From Bacteroidaceae bacterium (GTDB lineage: Bacteria > Bacteroidota > Bacteroidia > Bacteroidales > Bacteroidaceae), in the NCBI GenBank assembly GCA_017621515.1, contig JAGASY010000032.1:1-57109 (forward strand): a stretch of 57,109 nt of DNA, given 5' to 3'. How positions within the stretch are numbered: position 1 is the first letter of the stretch; each line of letters begins with the position of its first letter. Both the position numbers and the translations under genes were made by a program. Shown here piece after piece: positions 44,204-52,794 of this stretch. The notes beneath the pieces are model-generated. The model was not told the origin of the DNA and did no database searches. It saw only the letters and a program-made list of their open reading frames with translations.

Positions 44204-45460
44204 TCAGATTCCAGAGAAGTGTTCTTTTCCAAGTAGGAAATCGTAGAGTCCCATTATTAGAATTCCGTTATCATTGTATTTGGAACTGAATCTGTCACCT
44301 GTAATGATGATTTTACGAAACCCATCTGCAACTTGTAAAAGGGAGGCTTGCTCTTGTTCCATTTTGTTATTGTCGGGCATTGCGTATGCCGACTGGATAT
44401 ATAGGCGCTCATCGTGACGGTTCACAACAAAGTCTATTTCAAGGTTGTTTCTTTGGAGTTTTCCTACTGTATTGCGCTTAAAACATTCTACTAAGCCTAC
44501 ATCCACACTGAAACCAAGACGGCGCAACTCATTATAAATCACATTCTCCATGGTATGTGTAAATTCCAACTGACGGAATCCTACTATTGCGTTTCGTATG
44601 CCAATATCCTCAAAATAGTATTTTGTTTCCGTCCCGATATATTTTCGTCCTTTCACATCAAAGCGCAATGCTTCATTGATAAAGAAGGCATCCTGAAGAA
44701 ACTCCAGATAACGATTGATAGTGGTGGCAGCTATGTCAACACCGTTTTCGGATCTAAAGGTGTTGACAATTCTCCTGACATTGATACTTGAACCCATTAT
44801 CGATGCTAATATTCTGACAAGCTCACGCATTCCCTCTGGATTTTTTAGCCTATTTCTATCCTGTACATCACGCAAATAGACTGTCTCGTAAATTTCTCGT
44901 AAATAGTTCTGTTTTTCTTCTGCCGTCTCAAATTGATATACTGCAGGCAGACCGCCATAAAGGTAGTACGTCTCTAATGCTTCTGCTTTTTCTCCACCCA
45001 CTGTTTCGTAATACTCGGAAAAACTCAGTGGATGAATCCTGATTTCCCAACCTCTGCCACGAAATTCCGTAATAACATCTTTCGAGAGAAATTTTGCGTT
45101 CGATCCCGTTACATATACTTCTACATTTGCTATGCTTAGGTAACTGTTTAGAACATCTTCAAACTCTGGTACCATCTGAATTTCATCTAACAGAATATAG
45201 TATTTGTCCGTATCAAGAATTAAACTGTCGATATAATTTAGCAAATTATCTGCATTACGAAGTTGCTTGTTACGCCTGTCTTCCAAATTTACCTGAATGA
45301 TATGATTCTCTAATACTCCTTTCTCTTGTAAGTATTTATGGAATATATTGAAAAGGAGAAAAGATTTGCCGCATCTTCTGATTCCTGTTATAATCTTTAT
45401 CATCCCATTCCCTTCAGCTGAAATGAGTTGATTCAAATATTGTTTGCGATTAAATTTCAT
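44204..45460 (-). CDS. ATP-binding protein, AAA_14 + DUF4143
   Basis: A 418-residue ATPase of the STAND-like AAA_14 class. Walker A GIRRCGKSFLL (about 26-36), Walker B YYILLDEIQMV, sensor region VYVTGSNAKFLS, and the DUF4143 C-terminal part (REIYETVYLRDVQDRNRLKN, then KYYFEDIGIRNAIVGFRQLE and LEIDFVVNRHDERLYIQSAY, a nuclease-like fold segment). Such genes are very common, often mobile and of unknown role in Bacteroidales. A -7-like box (TATCTTTG on the minus strand, 45500-45507) lies 40 bp upstream. It stands alone between the tRNA and the DUF3109 gene. Confidence 0.88.
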   Translation of the reverse strand: MKFNRKQYLNQLISAEGNGMIKIITGIRRCGKSFLLFNIFHKYLQEKGVLENHIIQVNLEDRRNKQLRNADNLLNYIDSLILDTDKYYILLDEIQMVPEFEDVLNSYLSIANVEVYVTGSNAKFLSKDVITEFRGRGWEIRIHPLSFSEYYETVGGEKAEALETYYLYGGLPAVYQFETAEEKQNYLREIYETVYLRDVQDRNRLKNPEGMRELVRILASIMGSSINVRRIVNTFRSENGVDIAATTINRYLEFLQDAFFINEALRFDVKGRKYIGTETKYYFEDIGIRNAIVGFRQLEFTHTMENVIYNELRRLGFSVDVGLVECFKRNTVGKLQRNNLEIDFVVNRHDERLYIQSAYAMPDNNKMEQEQASLLQVADGFRKIIITGDRFSSKYNDNGILIMGLYDFLLGKEHFSGI

Positions 45461-45663
45461 TTATGCTGTTTTTTTGTATCATGACACAAATTTGTAGCGC
45501 AAAGATAGGCGGTTTTATTATTGTATGATGGATTTTATCATAATATTTCCAAATATATGATTAGAAAAATTATATTTGGTTGACAAATACGTATGAAGGG
45601 GATGTATCAAATTCATCGTTCTGCAATCTTTATACAGAACATCCAGCTGTGTCGGATAGTCTC

Positions 45664-46245
45664 TTAAATATATCCCTGCTTCTTCAATTCCTCTGCCACG
45701 ATGTCGCATTCGTCCCACCATTCTTTTCCGAATGCCTGTATCAGAGGCTCTTTCAGGAATTTATATACAGGAATGTCGAGCTTGCGTCCGAGTTCCACTG
45801 CCGGACGACATACTTCCCAACGATGGTAATTGACCGCAGTCATGCCTCCCACTGTGCTCAGACGTACAGGATATAGACTGCATGACACCGGCTTTTTGAA
45901 CGGTATGCGTCCTGCACGATAGGCTCTTTCAAGAGCGCAGAGGCAATGCCCATGTTCGTTTCTGCATGTAAATACGCAGTCTTTACCATCCACGATGCTT
46001 GTCACGAAGTCACCGTCGCGGTCAATATATACAACTCCTTGTGCCTTGATAACTTCTTGTGCATCTGCCGACAGTTCATCCAGAACTGTTTCGGCGGCAG
46101 TCTCAAGTTCCGCAATCTCTTCTTCTTTTACCGGTGCTCCGGCATCTCCTTCTATGCAACATGCTCCTCCGCAGGCATTGATGTCGCAACAGAATTTCTC
46201 ACGGAAAAGATCGAGTGAGACCAATGTGTTTTGAATTTCTACCAT
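45664..46245 (-). CDS. DUF3109 cysteine-rich protein
   Basis: A 193-residue cytosolic protein with clustered cysteines: KFCCDINACGGACC near 18-31, DCVFTCRNEHGHCLC around 88-102, SCSLYPVR and EVCRPA further on. This is the DUF3109/YkgJ-like cysteine cluster that probably binds a metal or Fe-S centre. It is the last gene of a three-gene run (EamA transporter, cupin, DUF3109) with gaps of 18 and 57 bp. Function unknown. Confidence 0.85.
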   Translation of the reverse strand: MVEIQNTLVSLDLFREKFCCDINACGGACCIEGDAGAPVKEEEIAELETAAETVLDELSADAQEVIKAQGVVYIDRDGDFVTSIVDGKDCVFTCRNEHGHCLCALERAYRAGRIPFKKPVSCSLYPVRLSTVGGMTAVNYHRWEVCRPAVELGRKLDIPVYKFLKEPLIQAFGKEWWDECDIVAEELKKQGYI

Positions 46246-46302
46246 GAAAGAAAAAGTCTGTTTCTTGGATGTTCGTTTCTGATGTGGATAATGTGTGCCG
46301 GT

Positions 46303-46632
46303 TTATTGCTCCGGTACTACTGCAAGAAAGTGCAAAGGCTCCGAACCTGTGTTGATGAGGCTGTGAGTATGTCCCTTTGGGCAATAATGGCATTGTCCGG
46401 CACTCACTTGTACGCTCTCTCCGTTTTCAATCACTGTGCCGTATCCGCAGATGATGAAGATAATCTCACTGCTTGTCTCGTGCGTGTGCATTCCGATAGA
46501 CGCTCCCGGCTGAAGTGTGGCCTCCATGATACGGTTCGTCCCGTCGAAAAACATCTTGACGTTCAGCTCTTTCTCGCCGCCTTTGAAGTTGGGAATGGAG
46601 GCTGCCTCCATTGAATTGAAGTCGATAATCAT
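46303..46632 (-). CDS. Small cupin-domain protein
   Basis: A 109-residue single-domain cupin. Motif 1 is G-M-H49-T-H51-ETSSE55 and motif 2 contains PKGHTHSL with H88, which gives a complete metal-binding set. The family includes isomerases, dioxygenases and sensors; substrate cannot be told. It starts 18 bp after the transporter gene and is probably cotranscribed with it. Confidence 0.88.
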   Translation of the reverse strand: MIIDFNSMEAASIPNFKGGEKELNVKMFFDGTNRIMEATLQPGASIGMHTHETSSEIIFIICGYGTVIENGESVQVSAGQCHYCPKGHTHSLINTGSEPLHFLAVVPEQ

Positions 46633-46650
46633 ATTTTAATATCGGTTATT

Positions 46651-47598
46651 TTATTTGTTCTGTATTTTTTGCGATTTGCGGCTCTCTATCTTCAGGTCTT
46701 TCCTGCTCTTGCTTTGTGTCACGAGATATACACCCGAGAATACGAGGACGATGGCAAAGGCCTGTCCCCAGCCCAACACACCGAGTCCGGCTGCCACGCT
46801 GACGGCACATGCCACGGTCGGTTGTACATAGTTGTACATGGACACCACCGTCGGGCGCAGTGTCTTCTGCCCTCTCATCATCAGGATGTAGGCGGCGAAT
46901 GTGCCGAGTACGACGACGAAGGCGGTTTCCGCCCATGTCTTTCCGCTTATCTCCTGCCAAGGCAGGACGGACATCCTGTTGAAAGAAAAAGGCATTATGA
47001 CGATAGCGGCATAAGTAATCATCCATTTCATGCAGGTGATGACCGTATATCTGGATATGAGATGCTTGAATATGGTCAAGTATATGGCAAAGCAGCATTG
47101 CGCCAGCAGACAGAGAAGGTCGCCGATGAGCACACCCTCGTTGGCTCCCGTGTTCTTGGTGCTTCCCGTAATCAGGATGAAGGCACCTGTGGCTCCGCAG
47201 AAGATTCCGATGACTTTCTTGCTTGTTACCGGTTCATGCAGGAATATTGCGGCAAGTATCATGGTGATGATAGGCATGGTTGTGGTCATGATGCTTGCGT
47301 TGACAGGCGATGTGATGCTCAGACCGATTGTATAGCAACATTGGTTGAACACGATGCTGAGCATTCCTGCAAAGAAGAACAACAGCATGTCTTTGTGTCT
47401 GACTTCCTCGCTTTTCACAAACAAGGATGCAATCCAGAAACATAAAGCTCCTCCGACAGCGCGGAAGGTGACCATTTCAAATCCTCCGATTCCGTGCGTC
47501 ATGGCATCTTTGCCGATGGGTGCCATAAGTCCCCAGATGGCACATGCCAGTGCCATGCACACATGACCGATGGCTGACTCTCTTTTTTCTTTTTCCAT
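46651..47598 (-). CDS. EamA/DMT-superfamily transporter
   Basis: A 315-residue inner-membrane protein with about ten hydrophobic segments in two EamA halves. The first half begins HVCMALACAIWGLMAPIGKD and the second GVLIGDLLCLLAQCCFAIYL. The C-terminus is basic and repetitive (SKSRKDLKIESRKSQKIQ). Members export amino acids, nucleotide precursors or other metabolites; the substrate is unknown. It is the first gene of the run with the cupin and DUF3109 genes and has a good promoter at 47661-47689. Confidence 0.88.
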   Translation of the reverse strand: MEKEKRESAIGHVCMALACAIWGLMAPIGKDAMTHGIGGFEMVTFRAVGGALCFWIASLFVKSEEVRHKDMLLFFFAGMLSIVFNQCCYTIGLSITSPVNASIMTTTMPIITMILAAIFLHEPVTSKKVIGIFCGATGAFILITGSTKNTGANEGVLIGDLLCLLAQCCFAIYLTIFKHLISRYTVITCMKWMITYAAIVIMPFSFNRMSVLPWQEISGKTWAETAFVVVLGTFAAYILMMRGQKTLRPTVVSMYNYVQPTVACAVSVAAGLGVLGWGQAFAIVLVFSGVYLVTQSKSRKDLKIESRKSQKIQNK

Positions 47599-47660
47599 AT
47601 AACAATCTCTTTATCTCTACAGAATAAATTTTTTCTGTATGCTTGCTGTAAATATGGGTG

Positions 47661-47689
47661 CAAAGTTAGTGCATTTTATGCACAGACAA
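47661..47689 (-). promoter_or_regulatory. Promoter of the EamA/cupin/DUF3109 run
   Basis: On the minus strand: TTG (47689-47687), an 18-bp spacer and TAACTTTG (47668-47661). The start would be about 55 bp before the transporter ATG. Confidence 0.6.
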
Positions 47690-47711
47690 TGCCTTGAGAA
47701 CATATTATCTG

Positions 47712-47865
47712 TACATAGAGGAATAGAAAATAGTATGCTGAAAACTCAAATCCACACTGTGGATTATAAAAACCACACTGTGGATTTTGTAAACCACACT
47801 GCGGATTATAAAAACTACAGTGTGGATTTGAGTTTTCAGCGCACTATTTTCTATTCCTCTATGTA
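47712..47865. repeat. Giant hairpin with six phased palindromic sites
   Basis: Arms 47712-47762 and 47815-47865 are complementary over 51 positions with about four mismatches. Six 10-bp sites start at 47731, 47753, 47774, 47795, 47816 and 47837 (spacing 22, 21, 21, 21, 21). Inner sites are of the type CACACTGTGG; the last outer site is CAGCGCACTA, like the CAGCGC arrays elsewhere. It is 49 bp beyond the asnB stop, and a T-run follows it on the plus strand. Confidence 0.9.
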
Positions 47866-47914
47866 TAGATTTTTTTATTTTGCAGGCAAGCTCAAAACAA
47901 AAGCTATTCTATTT

Positions 47915-49579
47915 TTAATAAGCCTGTTCGTGCACACCTTTCACTGCACGTCCGCTTGGGTCGTTCATGTTCTTGAAACTTGCGTCCCACGCAAGGGCTT
48001 CTGCTGTTGAACAAGCTACACTTGGTACGCTTGGTACGCAGCGTGCTGCACTCTCGCTTGGGAAATGCTCTTCAAATATGGAGCGGTAGAAATATTCCTC
48101 CTTATTCATCGGAGTGTTTATCGGGAAGCGTGTGGCGGCATTTGCCATTTGCTCGTCGCTCACCTGCTCGGAAGTCATCTGCTTCAGAGTGTCAATCCAG
48201 CTGTAGCCCACACCGTCGCTGAATTGCTCTTTTTGTCTCCATGCCACGCTTTCCGGTAGCATGTCGGCAAACGCTTCGCGCACAATACGTTTTTCGATGC
48301 TGTTTCCCGGACACATCTTGGCTTCGGGATTGAGGCGCATTGCCACATCGAGAAATTCTTTGTCGAGGAACGGCACGCGCCCTTCCACTCCCCATGCAGA
48401 AAGGCTCTTGTTGGCACGGAGGCAGTCGTAAAGATGCAGTTTGGACAGTTTGCGTACCGTCTCTTCGTGGAAAGCCTTTGCGTCCGGTGCTTTGTGGAAA
48501 TACAGGTATCCTCCGAACACTTCATCGGCTCCTTCGCCGGAGAGCACCATCTTAATGCCCATGCTCTTTATGACTCTGGCGAGAAGATACATCGGTGTGC
48601 TTGCGCGCACGGTGGTGACGTCGTATGTCTCGATGAAATAGATGACATCGCGTATGGCATCTATTCCTTCCTGTATGGTATAGTTTATTTCGTGATGTAC
48701 CGTGCCTATGTGCTCCGCCACAATGCGTGCTTTCTCCAAGTCGGGAGCACCTTTCAGTCCTACGGCGAATGAGTGAAGACGAGGCCACCATGCCTTTTCT
48801 GTGCTGTCCGTCTCAATACGTCTGCCGGCATATTTCGCTGCGATTGCCGATATGACAGAACTGTCGAGTCCTCCGGAAAGAAGTACTCCATACGGCACGT
48901 CACTCATCAATTGTCTGCGCACGGCATCCTCGAGAGCGTCGTGTATGGACTCCTTGCTTGCAGGGTTGTTTTTCACGGCATCGTATTCCGTCCAGTCGCG
49001 TTTGTACCATTGCTTTTGCTTGCCCTCCTTGCTCCAATAGTAATGTCCGGGAAGGAACGGTTCGTATTCTTCACAGTATCCTTCGAGAGCTTTCAGTTCA
49101 CTGCCCACATACACTTTGCCGTCATGGTCGTGCCCGATGTAGAGCGGTATGACTCCGATAGGGTCGCGTCCGATGAGGAACTCGTCACGCTCCTCGTCGT
49201 AGAGTGCGAATGCAAATATTCCGCTGAGTTCTTCAAATAAATCTATTCCCTTGTCGCGATATAGTGCGAGGATGACTTCGCAGTCGGAACCGGTCTGAAA
49301 TTCATATTTGCCTGCATATTTGGCACGGATGCTGCGATGGTTGTATATCTCTCCGTTGACAGCTAAAATTTGTTTGCCGTCGGGAGAGAATAATGGTTGT
49401 TTGCCTGATTCGGGATCGACGATTGACAGTCTTTCGTGCGCTAAGATGGCTGTGCTTCCACAATATATTCCGCTCCAGTCAGGACCGCGGTGGCGGATTT
49501 TCTGTGACATTCTCAACGCTTTCTTTCTCAATTCGGGAGTTTGTTCCTTTATGCCGAATATTCCTACAATTCCACACAT
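47915..49579 (-). CDS. asnB: Asparagine synthase B (glutamine-hydrolysing)
   Basis: A 554-residue enzyme, the same length as E. coli AsnB. The N-terminus MCGIVGIFG gives the catalytic Cys2 of the class II glutaminase domain (1-~205), with RHRGPDWSGIY, VNGEIYNH and GSDCEVI. The synthetase domain has the pyrophosphate loop LLSGGLDSSVIS (about 235) and SGEGADEVFGGY. It makes asparagine from aspartate, glutamine and ATP in the cytosol. It stands alone, with a -7-type box at 49676-49683. The C-terminal tail (WDASFKNMNDPSGRAV) is typical. Confidence 0.96.
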   Translation of the reverse strand: MCGIVGIFGIKEQTPELRKKALRMSQKIRHRGPDWSGIYCGSTAILAHERLSIVDPESGKQPLFSPDGKQILAVNGEIYNHRSIRAKYAGKYEFQTGSDCEVILALYRDKGIDLFEELSGIFAFALYDEERDEFLIGRDPIGVIPLYIGHDHDGKVYVGSELKALEGYCEEYEPFLPGHYYWSKEGKQKQWYKRDWTEYDAVKNNPASKESIHDALEDAVRRQLMSDVPYGVLLSGGLDSSVISAIAAKYAGRRIETDSTEKAWWPRLHSFAVGLKGAPDLEKARIVAEHIGTVHHEINYTIQEGIDAIRDVIYFIETYDVTTVRASTPMYLLARVIKSMGIKMVLSGEGADEVFGGYLYFHKAPDAKAFHEETVRKLSKLHLYDCLRANKSLSAWGVEGRVPFLDKEFLDVAMRLNPEAKMCPGNSIEKRIVREAFADMLPESVAWRQKEQFSDGVGYSWIDTLKQMTSEQVSDEQMANAATRFPINTPMNKEEYFYRSIFEEHFPSESAARCVPSVPSVACSTAEALAWDASFKNMNDPSGRAVKGVHEQAY

Positions 49580-49675
49580 GATGATTCTATTTTATTTGTT
49601 TAATGTATTTCTTTTATCGGTGACATTTTGTAATGCGCTTTCTCTTCTTGATGTTATTTTGATGTTAAAACACTG

Positions 49676-49683
49676 CAAAGTTA
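49676..49683 (-). promoter_or_regulatory. Probable -7 box of asnB
   Basis: On the minus strand TAACTTTG, 97 bp before the asnB ATG. A clear -33 TTG at the right distance is not seen. Confidence 0.45.
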
Positions 49684-49815
49684 AGAAAGATGTTTGTAAA
49701 ATAGAATTTTTGATGTGAAAATGTAAAATATTTTGTGTTTATACTTTCTTTTTGTGCTGTTTTGTCCTACAAGTGTGGAAAGATGTATCTTTTCATGGGA
49801 TAGTATATAAAAAGA

Positions 49816-49856
49816 GGATGTTATTGCCGATAATAAAAAATGAGGCAATAACATCC
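49816..49856 (-). terminator. Rho-independent terminator of sodB
   Basis: A perfect 13-bp stem (GGATGTTATTGCC, 49816-49828, with GGCAATAACATCC, 49844-49856). On the minus strand it is followed by CTCTTTTTATA. It starts 52 bp after the sodB stop. Confidence 0.78.
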
Positions 49857-49907
49857 CGCTGCAAATATATAGTTGAAAAAGTATGAGGATGATTTATATT
49901 TGCAGTT

Positions 49908-50516
49908 TTACTTTGGCATACGTTCCTCTACTACGCTCCAGTCGATGATTTTCCACAGGGCATCGACATGGGCGGTACGTCTGTTCTGCCAGTCGAGGTA
50001 GTAGGCATGTTCCCATACGTCAACTCCGACGAGAGGATGGCGGTTGTGTCGTACCGGGTTGTCGCCGTTGGCATAGAGACTGATGCTGAGTTTTCCTGCA
50101 TCGTCAGATTCAAGCCATACCCATCCGCTTCCGAACAATGCTCCGGCAGACTGGCTCATGGTTTGCTTCATCTTCTCTACCGAACCGAATGCTTCGTCGA
50201 TTTTCTGTCTCATCTTCTCCGATGGTTCGGTCTTGGCTTGTGATTCAGGTCTGAACTGCAAGAAATATAGCTGGTGGTTGAGTGCCTGACCTGCATTGTT
50301 GAACAGCGGACCTTCGGGCACATTCTTTACAAGTTCTTCCAGACACATGCCTTCCCACTCCGTGTTCTCTATTTTTGCATTGAGGTTGTCAACGTAAGTC
50401 TGGTAATGCTTGCCGTAGTGGTAGTTGATGGTCTCTTCTGAGATTACCGGTGCGAGAGCGTCTGTCGCGTATGGCAACGCGGCGATAACGATTTTGGCTA
50501 ATACACAAGATGTCAT
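49908..50516 (-). CDS. sodB: Iron/manganese superoxide dismutase
   Basis: A 202-residue cytosolic dismutase. Metal ligands are all present: H33 (INYHYGKH), H81 (NHQLYF), D166 and H170 (DVWEHAYY). FNNAGQALNH and GSGWVWL fit the Fe or cambialistic enzymes of Bacteroidales. The N-terminus (MTSCVLAKIVIAALPYATDA) is about seven residues longer than usual before ALPY; a shorter start is possible but no in-frame ATG lies closer. It detoxifies superoxide under oxygen exposure. It is a single gene between its terminator and a hairpin that ends the upstream DUF4435 gene. Confidence 0.94.
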   Translation of the reverse strand: MTSCVLAKIVIAALPYATDALAPVISEETINYHYGKHYQTYVDNLNAKIENTEWEGMCLEELVKNVPEGPLFNNAGQALNHQLYFLQFRPESQAKTEPSEKMRQKIDEAFGSVEKMKQTMSQSAGALFGSGWVWLESDDAGKLSISLYANGDNPVRHNRHPLVGVDVWEHAYYLDWQNRRTAHVDALWKIIDWSVVEERMPK

Positions 50517-50578
50517 ATAATATAAAGTTTAGGGTTATAACTGTGGGCTTTCGCCCGTTTGCTTGATGGCATAAAAAC

Positions 50579-50621
50579 ACGGCAGCCTGTATTTTTGTTC
50601 GTACAGACTGCCGTATTTTTT
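50579..50621. terminator. Two-way terminator after the DUF4435 gene
   Basis: ACGGCAGCCTGTA (50579-50591) pairs with TACAGACTGCCGT (50602-50614) with one mismatch. T-runs flank it on both strands (ATTTTTTT on plus; GTTTTTA on minus). It would end the ATPase/DUF4435 transcript 38 bp after the stop. Confidence 0.72.
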
Positions 50622-50658
50622 TGATGTGAGTAATTATTCTTTCTTGTATAGGTTGTCT

Positions 50659-51732
50659 TTATTTTCCTCGTGTGAGTTGCCGCGTGGCCTCACTGTCCTC
50701 AATTTCTGTTTCTTCCTCTTCCGTTTTGTTGCCTTTGCCCAGTTTGTCTAAAAAAGCTTCTATGTCAGCTTTCAGCATTTGGTAAGGTTCCGATTGTTTG
50801 AAAGCCGTATTCCTTCTGACCATCTGCTCTATCGGACATTGGCTGTGTATGTAGCTTGAAAGCTCGTTGTCCATTTGTACGGAATGTTCGGCAAGTTTTT
50901 TTATTTCTTTTTCTCTTTCCCTTCTCAGTATGGTGCATACCGGGTCAAGAACTTGCATGACTACATTGTCCATCAAGTGGTGTCCCTGTATATATAAATA
51001 GGTGTTTTCCGGACGTACACCGAGATTCTGCAATTCTTCTTTAAGAGGTTTCAGCTGTCCGCGCGCCTGCGGATAGTGCTTTTGCATCCATGCCATTTTG
51101 CGGTTGACCACATGCCGGAGTTCGTCAAGAGCCTTTTCCGGATGAAAAAGGTTGACATGGCTGACGGCAATGAAGTTGCAGAAGGTTGTCAGTGGCATTT
51201 CCTTGTACCGTTCTTGGCGGTATAGCCATACAGACCATACGAACAGTTCATAGATGATTTCGGAATAGTTTTGCAGATAACTCTGAAAGTCAAATATCGG
51301 ACGGTCGTTGAGCGTTGCCATGACACACACATCGTGCAGGCTTGGTGCATAACACTGATAATTCTCTATTGCGTATGCGTAGGTATGGAATATATAGGGA
51401 TTGGACAGCATCTGATGAGACACCTGCGTCGTACCTTGCAACAGATAGTCGTAGTCGGCATCGACACAGGCAATCATGCTTGTGCCGAGATTCTGTCCGA
51501 GACGGTTCATCATGGCTGTTTTCTTGCCACGGGATAATTTGGTTCGTGACGGAAGTACAACCTCAAAGGTGCGTTCCGGAGTTTCGTAGTCGGAGAAGAC
51601 ATTCCTCCAGAAGAATATGTCGTCGTAACTTTCTACATACGCTATGATTTTTTGCTTCTTTTTTCCCGGACGAAGCCTGTTGGCAGCATTGAAATAGCGT
51701 GAAGTCAGATTGTCGGTAAGAGTCTTTGCCAT
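50659..51732 (-). CDS. DUF4435 protein (TOPRIM-like, AriB-type)
   Basis: A 357-residue protein. The N-terminal part has IIAYVESYDDIFFWRNVF and SMIACVDADYDYLL, the acidic residues (E in YVES, D-x-D) expected for the TOPRIM-like fold of DUF4435. This domain is the nuclease effector AriB in the PARIS anti-phage system, where an ATPase partner restrains it. The C-terminal end is polar and acidic (NKTEEEETEIEDSEATR). It follows the ATPase gene by 22 bp. The pair may be a PARIS relative; it could also be a conserved cellular pair of Bacteroidales, as I recall such pairs in many genomes. Confidence 0.78.
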   Translation of the reverse strand: MAKTLTDNLTSRYFNAANRLRPGKKKQKIIAYVESYDDIFFWRNVFSDYETPERTFEVVLPSRTKLSRGKKTAMMNRLGQNLGTSMIACVDADYDYLLQGTTQVSHQMLSNPYIFHTYAYAIENYQCYAPSLHDVCVMATLNDRPIFDFQSYLQNYSEIIYELFVWSVWLYRQERYKEMPLTTFCNFIAVSHVNLFHPEKALDELRHVVNRKMAWMQKHYPQARGQLKPLKEELQNLGVRPENTYLYIQGHHLMDNVVMQVLDPVCTILRREREKEIKKLAEHSVQMDNELSSYIHSQCPIEQMVRRNTAFKQSEPYQMLKADIEAFLDKLGKGNKTEEEETEIEDSEATRQLTRGK

Positions 51733-51754
51733 TGTTACCTCCCTTTCTTCTCTG

Positions 51755-52585
51755 TTATTTCATGGTAACATCAGCAACCTCTGTCACTTTGTCTATCCAT
51801 CCGTCCATGATGAGGGCAGGGGAGTGGGTGGACAAAATAATTTGGGCATTAGGGTTCAGTTTTCTTATCAGTCCGATGAGCTGTTGCTGCCACTCTATGT
51901 GCAGACTTATTTCCGGCTCGTCCATCAGCAGCGCATAGTGCTCTCCGTTTTCCACAAGTACGGTCAGCATGATGACAAGCATCTGTTTCTCTCCCGACGA
52001 AAGCTGGTAGGGAGTCAGTGTCTCGCCGTTCTGGATGAACTGTATCTCATTGCTTTTGCGATTGATTTTCTTCGATGTGTCTTTGAACAGTTCGTCAATG
52101 ATGTTCTGAAACTGTGTTTTAGGTCTGGACACTTCTGCCGCCGAGAGCTGATCTTCCGCATTTCCGCTTGTCAGCAGTTCGATGATTTTATTCCCCATGT
52201 TCACCTGATAGTCGAGATAGCGCTTTTGCAGTTTGTATATCTGCCAGTCAAGTTCTGTTTTTACACGCGAATCGGAGAGTTTTTCCAGTAAATCGCTGTT
52301 GAGCAGCGGGCGGTCAAAACTTCTTATCACATCGAATTTCATGGTTGTGGCATCTTCCGGAAACAATTTGATATTTACTCCCTGAACCACTTCCCCCGGG
52401 GACAGTTCTCCGCTGTCAATCAGATTAAGGACTTTGACGGAATGATTGATGATGGTGCTTTTCCCGACACCGTTGATTCCGCTAAGGATGTTGACATCGG
52501 GACTTAGTTTCCACTCTATATGGCATCCGCCTTTCCATAGTGCTTTTATTTCTATGCTCTGTATGTATTCCGCTCTTTTTTCCAT
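51755..52585 (-). CDS. ABC/OLD-like ATPase (AriA-like) paired with DUF4435
   Basis: A 276-residue ATPase when started at 52585 (MEKRAEYIQSIEIKALW); a longer frame from 52642 adds a 19-residue lead without conserved features. Walker A GINGVGKST at 36-44, signature LSSGEKQM, Walker B ALLMDEPEISLH and H-loop LSTHSPA are all present. The coiled-coil part between Walker A and the signature is short (~130 residues), and the whole protein is smaller than described AriA proteins. It is the first gene of a two-gene operon with the DUF4435 gene. Confidence 0.83.
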   Translation of the reverse strand: MEKRAEYIQSIEIKALWKGGCHIEWKLSPDVNILSGINGVGKSTIINHSVKVLNLIDSGELSPGEVVQGVNIKLFPEDATTMKFDVIRSFDRPLLNSDLLEKLSDSRVKTELDWQIYKLQKRYLDYQVNMGNKIIELLTSGNAEDQLSAAEVSRPKTQFQNIIDELFKDTSKKINRKSNEIQFIQNGETLTPYQLSSGEKQMLVIMLTVLVENGEHYALLMDEPEISLHIEWQQQLIGLIRKLNPNAQIILSTHSPALIMDGWIDKVTEVADVTMK

Positions 52586-52675
52586 AAGGCATGAGTTTTG
52601 TGTTAATGCTGTAAATATAGGGAAAATACTTGATGCCGGCATTCTTTTTTATGTAAAAACCGTGCTGTAAAAACA

Positions 52676-52714
52676 AAAACCGTGGTTGACGGGATGTTTG
52701 TCAACCACGGTTTT
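52676..52714 (-). terminator. Rho-independent terminator of the lyase-like gene
   Basis: A perfect 15-bp stem (AAAACCGTGGTTGAC at 52676-52690 with GTCAACCACGGTTTT at 52700-52714). On the minus strand it runs into TTTTGTTTTTACAG. It is 80 bp after the stop of the gene at 52795. Confidence 0.8.
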
Positions 52715-52794
52715 GTGTGTCTGCCCCTTATGCTGATAACAGCGTGGGACAGATGGAGTACCTATGCCCTACGTCTTGCAGGTGCATGTCAGAA

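Larger units (their letters stand above)
47599..47914. other. 316-bp gap: promoter and large hairpin
   Basis: Between the transporter start and the asnB stop, both on the minus strand. It holds the transporter promoter and the hairpin at 47712-47865. No gene. Confidence 0.7.
49580..49907. other. 328-bp gap: asnB promoter region and sodB terminator
   Basis: It holds the asnB leader with a TAACTTTG box (minus, 49676-49683), AT-rich sequence and the sodB terminator at 49816-49856. No gene. Confidence 0.7.

Noticed and set aside
44204..45460. tRNA-Leu followed by the AAA_14/DUF4143 gene as an integrated island
   Set aside because: No integrase and no repeated tRNA 3' end were found downstream, so there is no support for site-specific integration.
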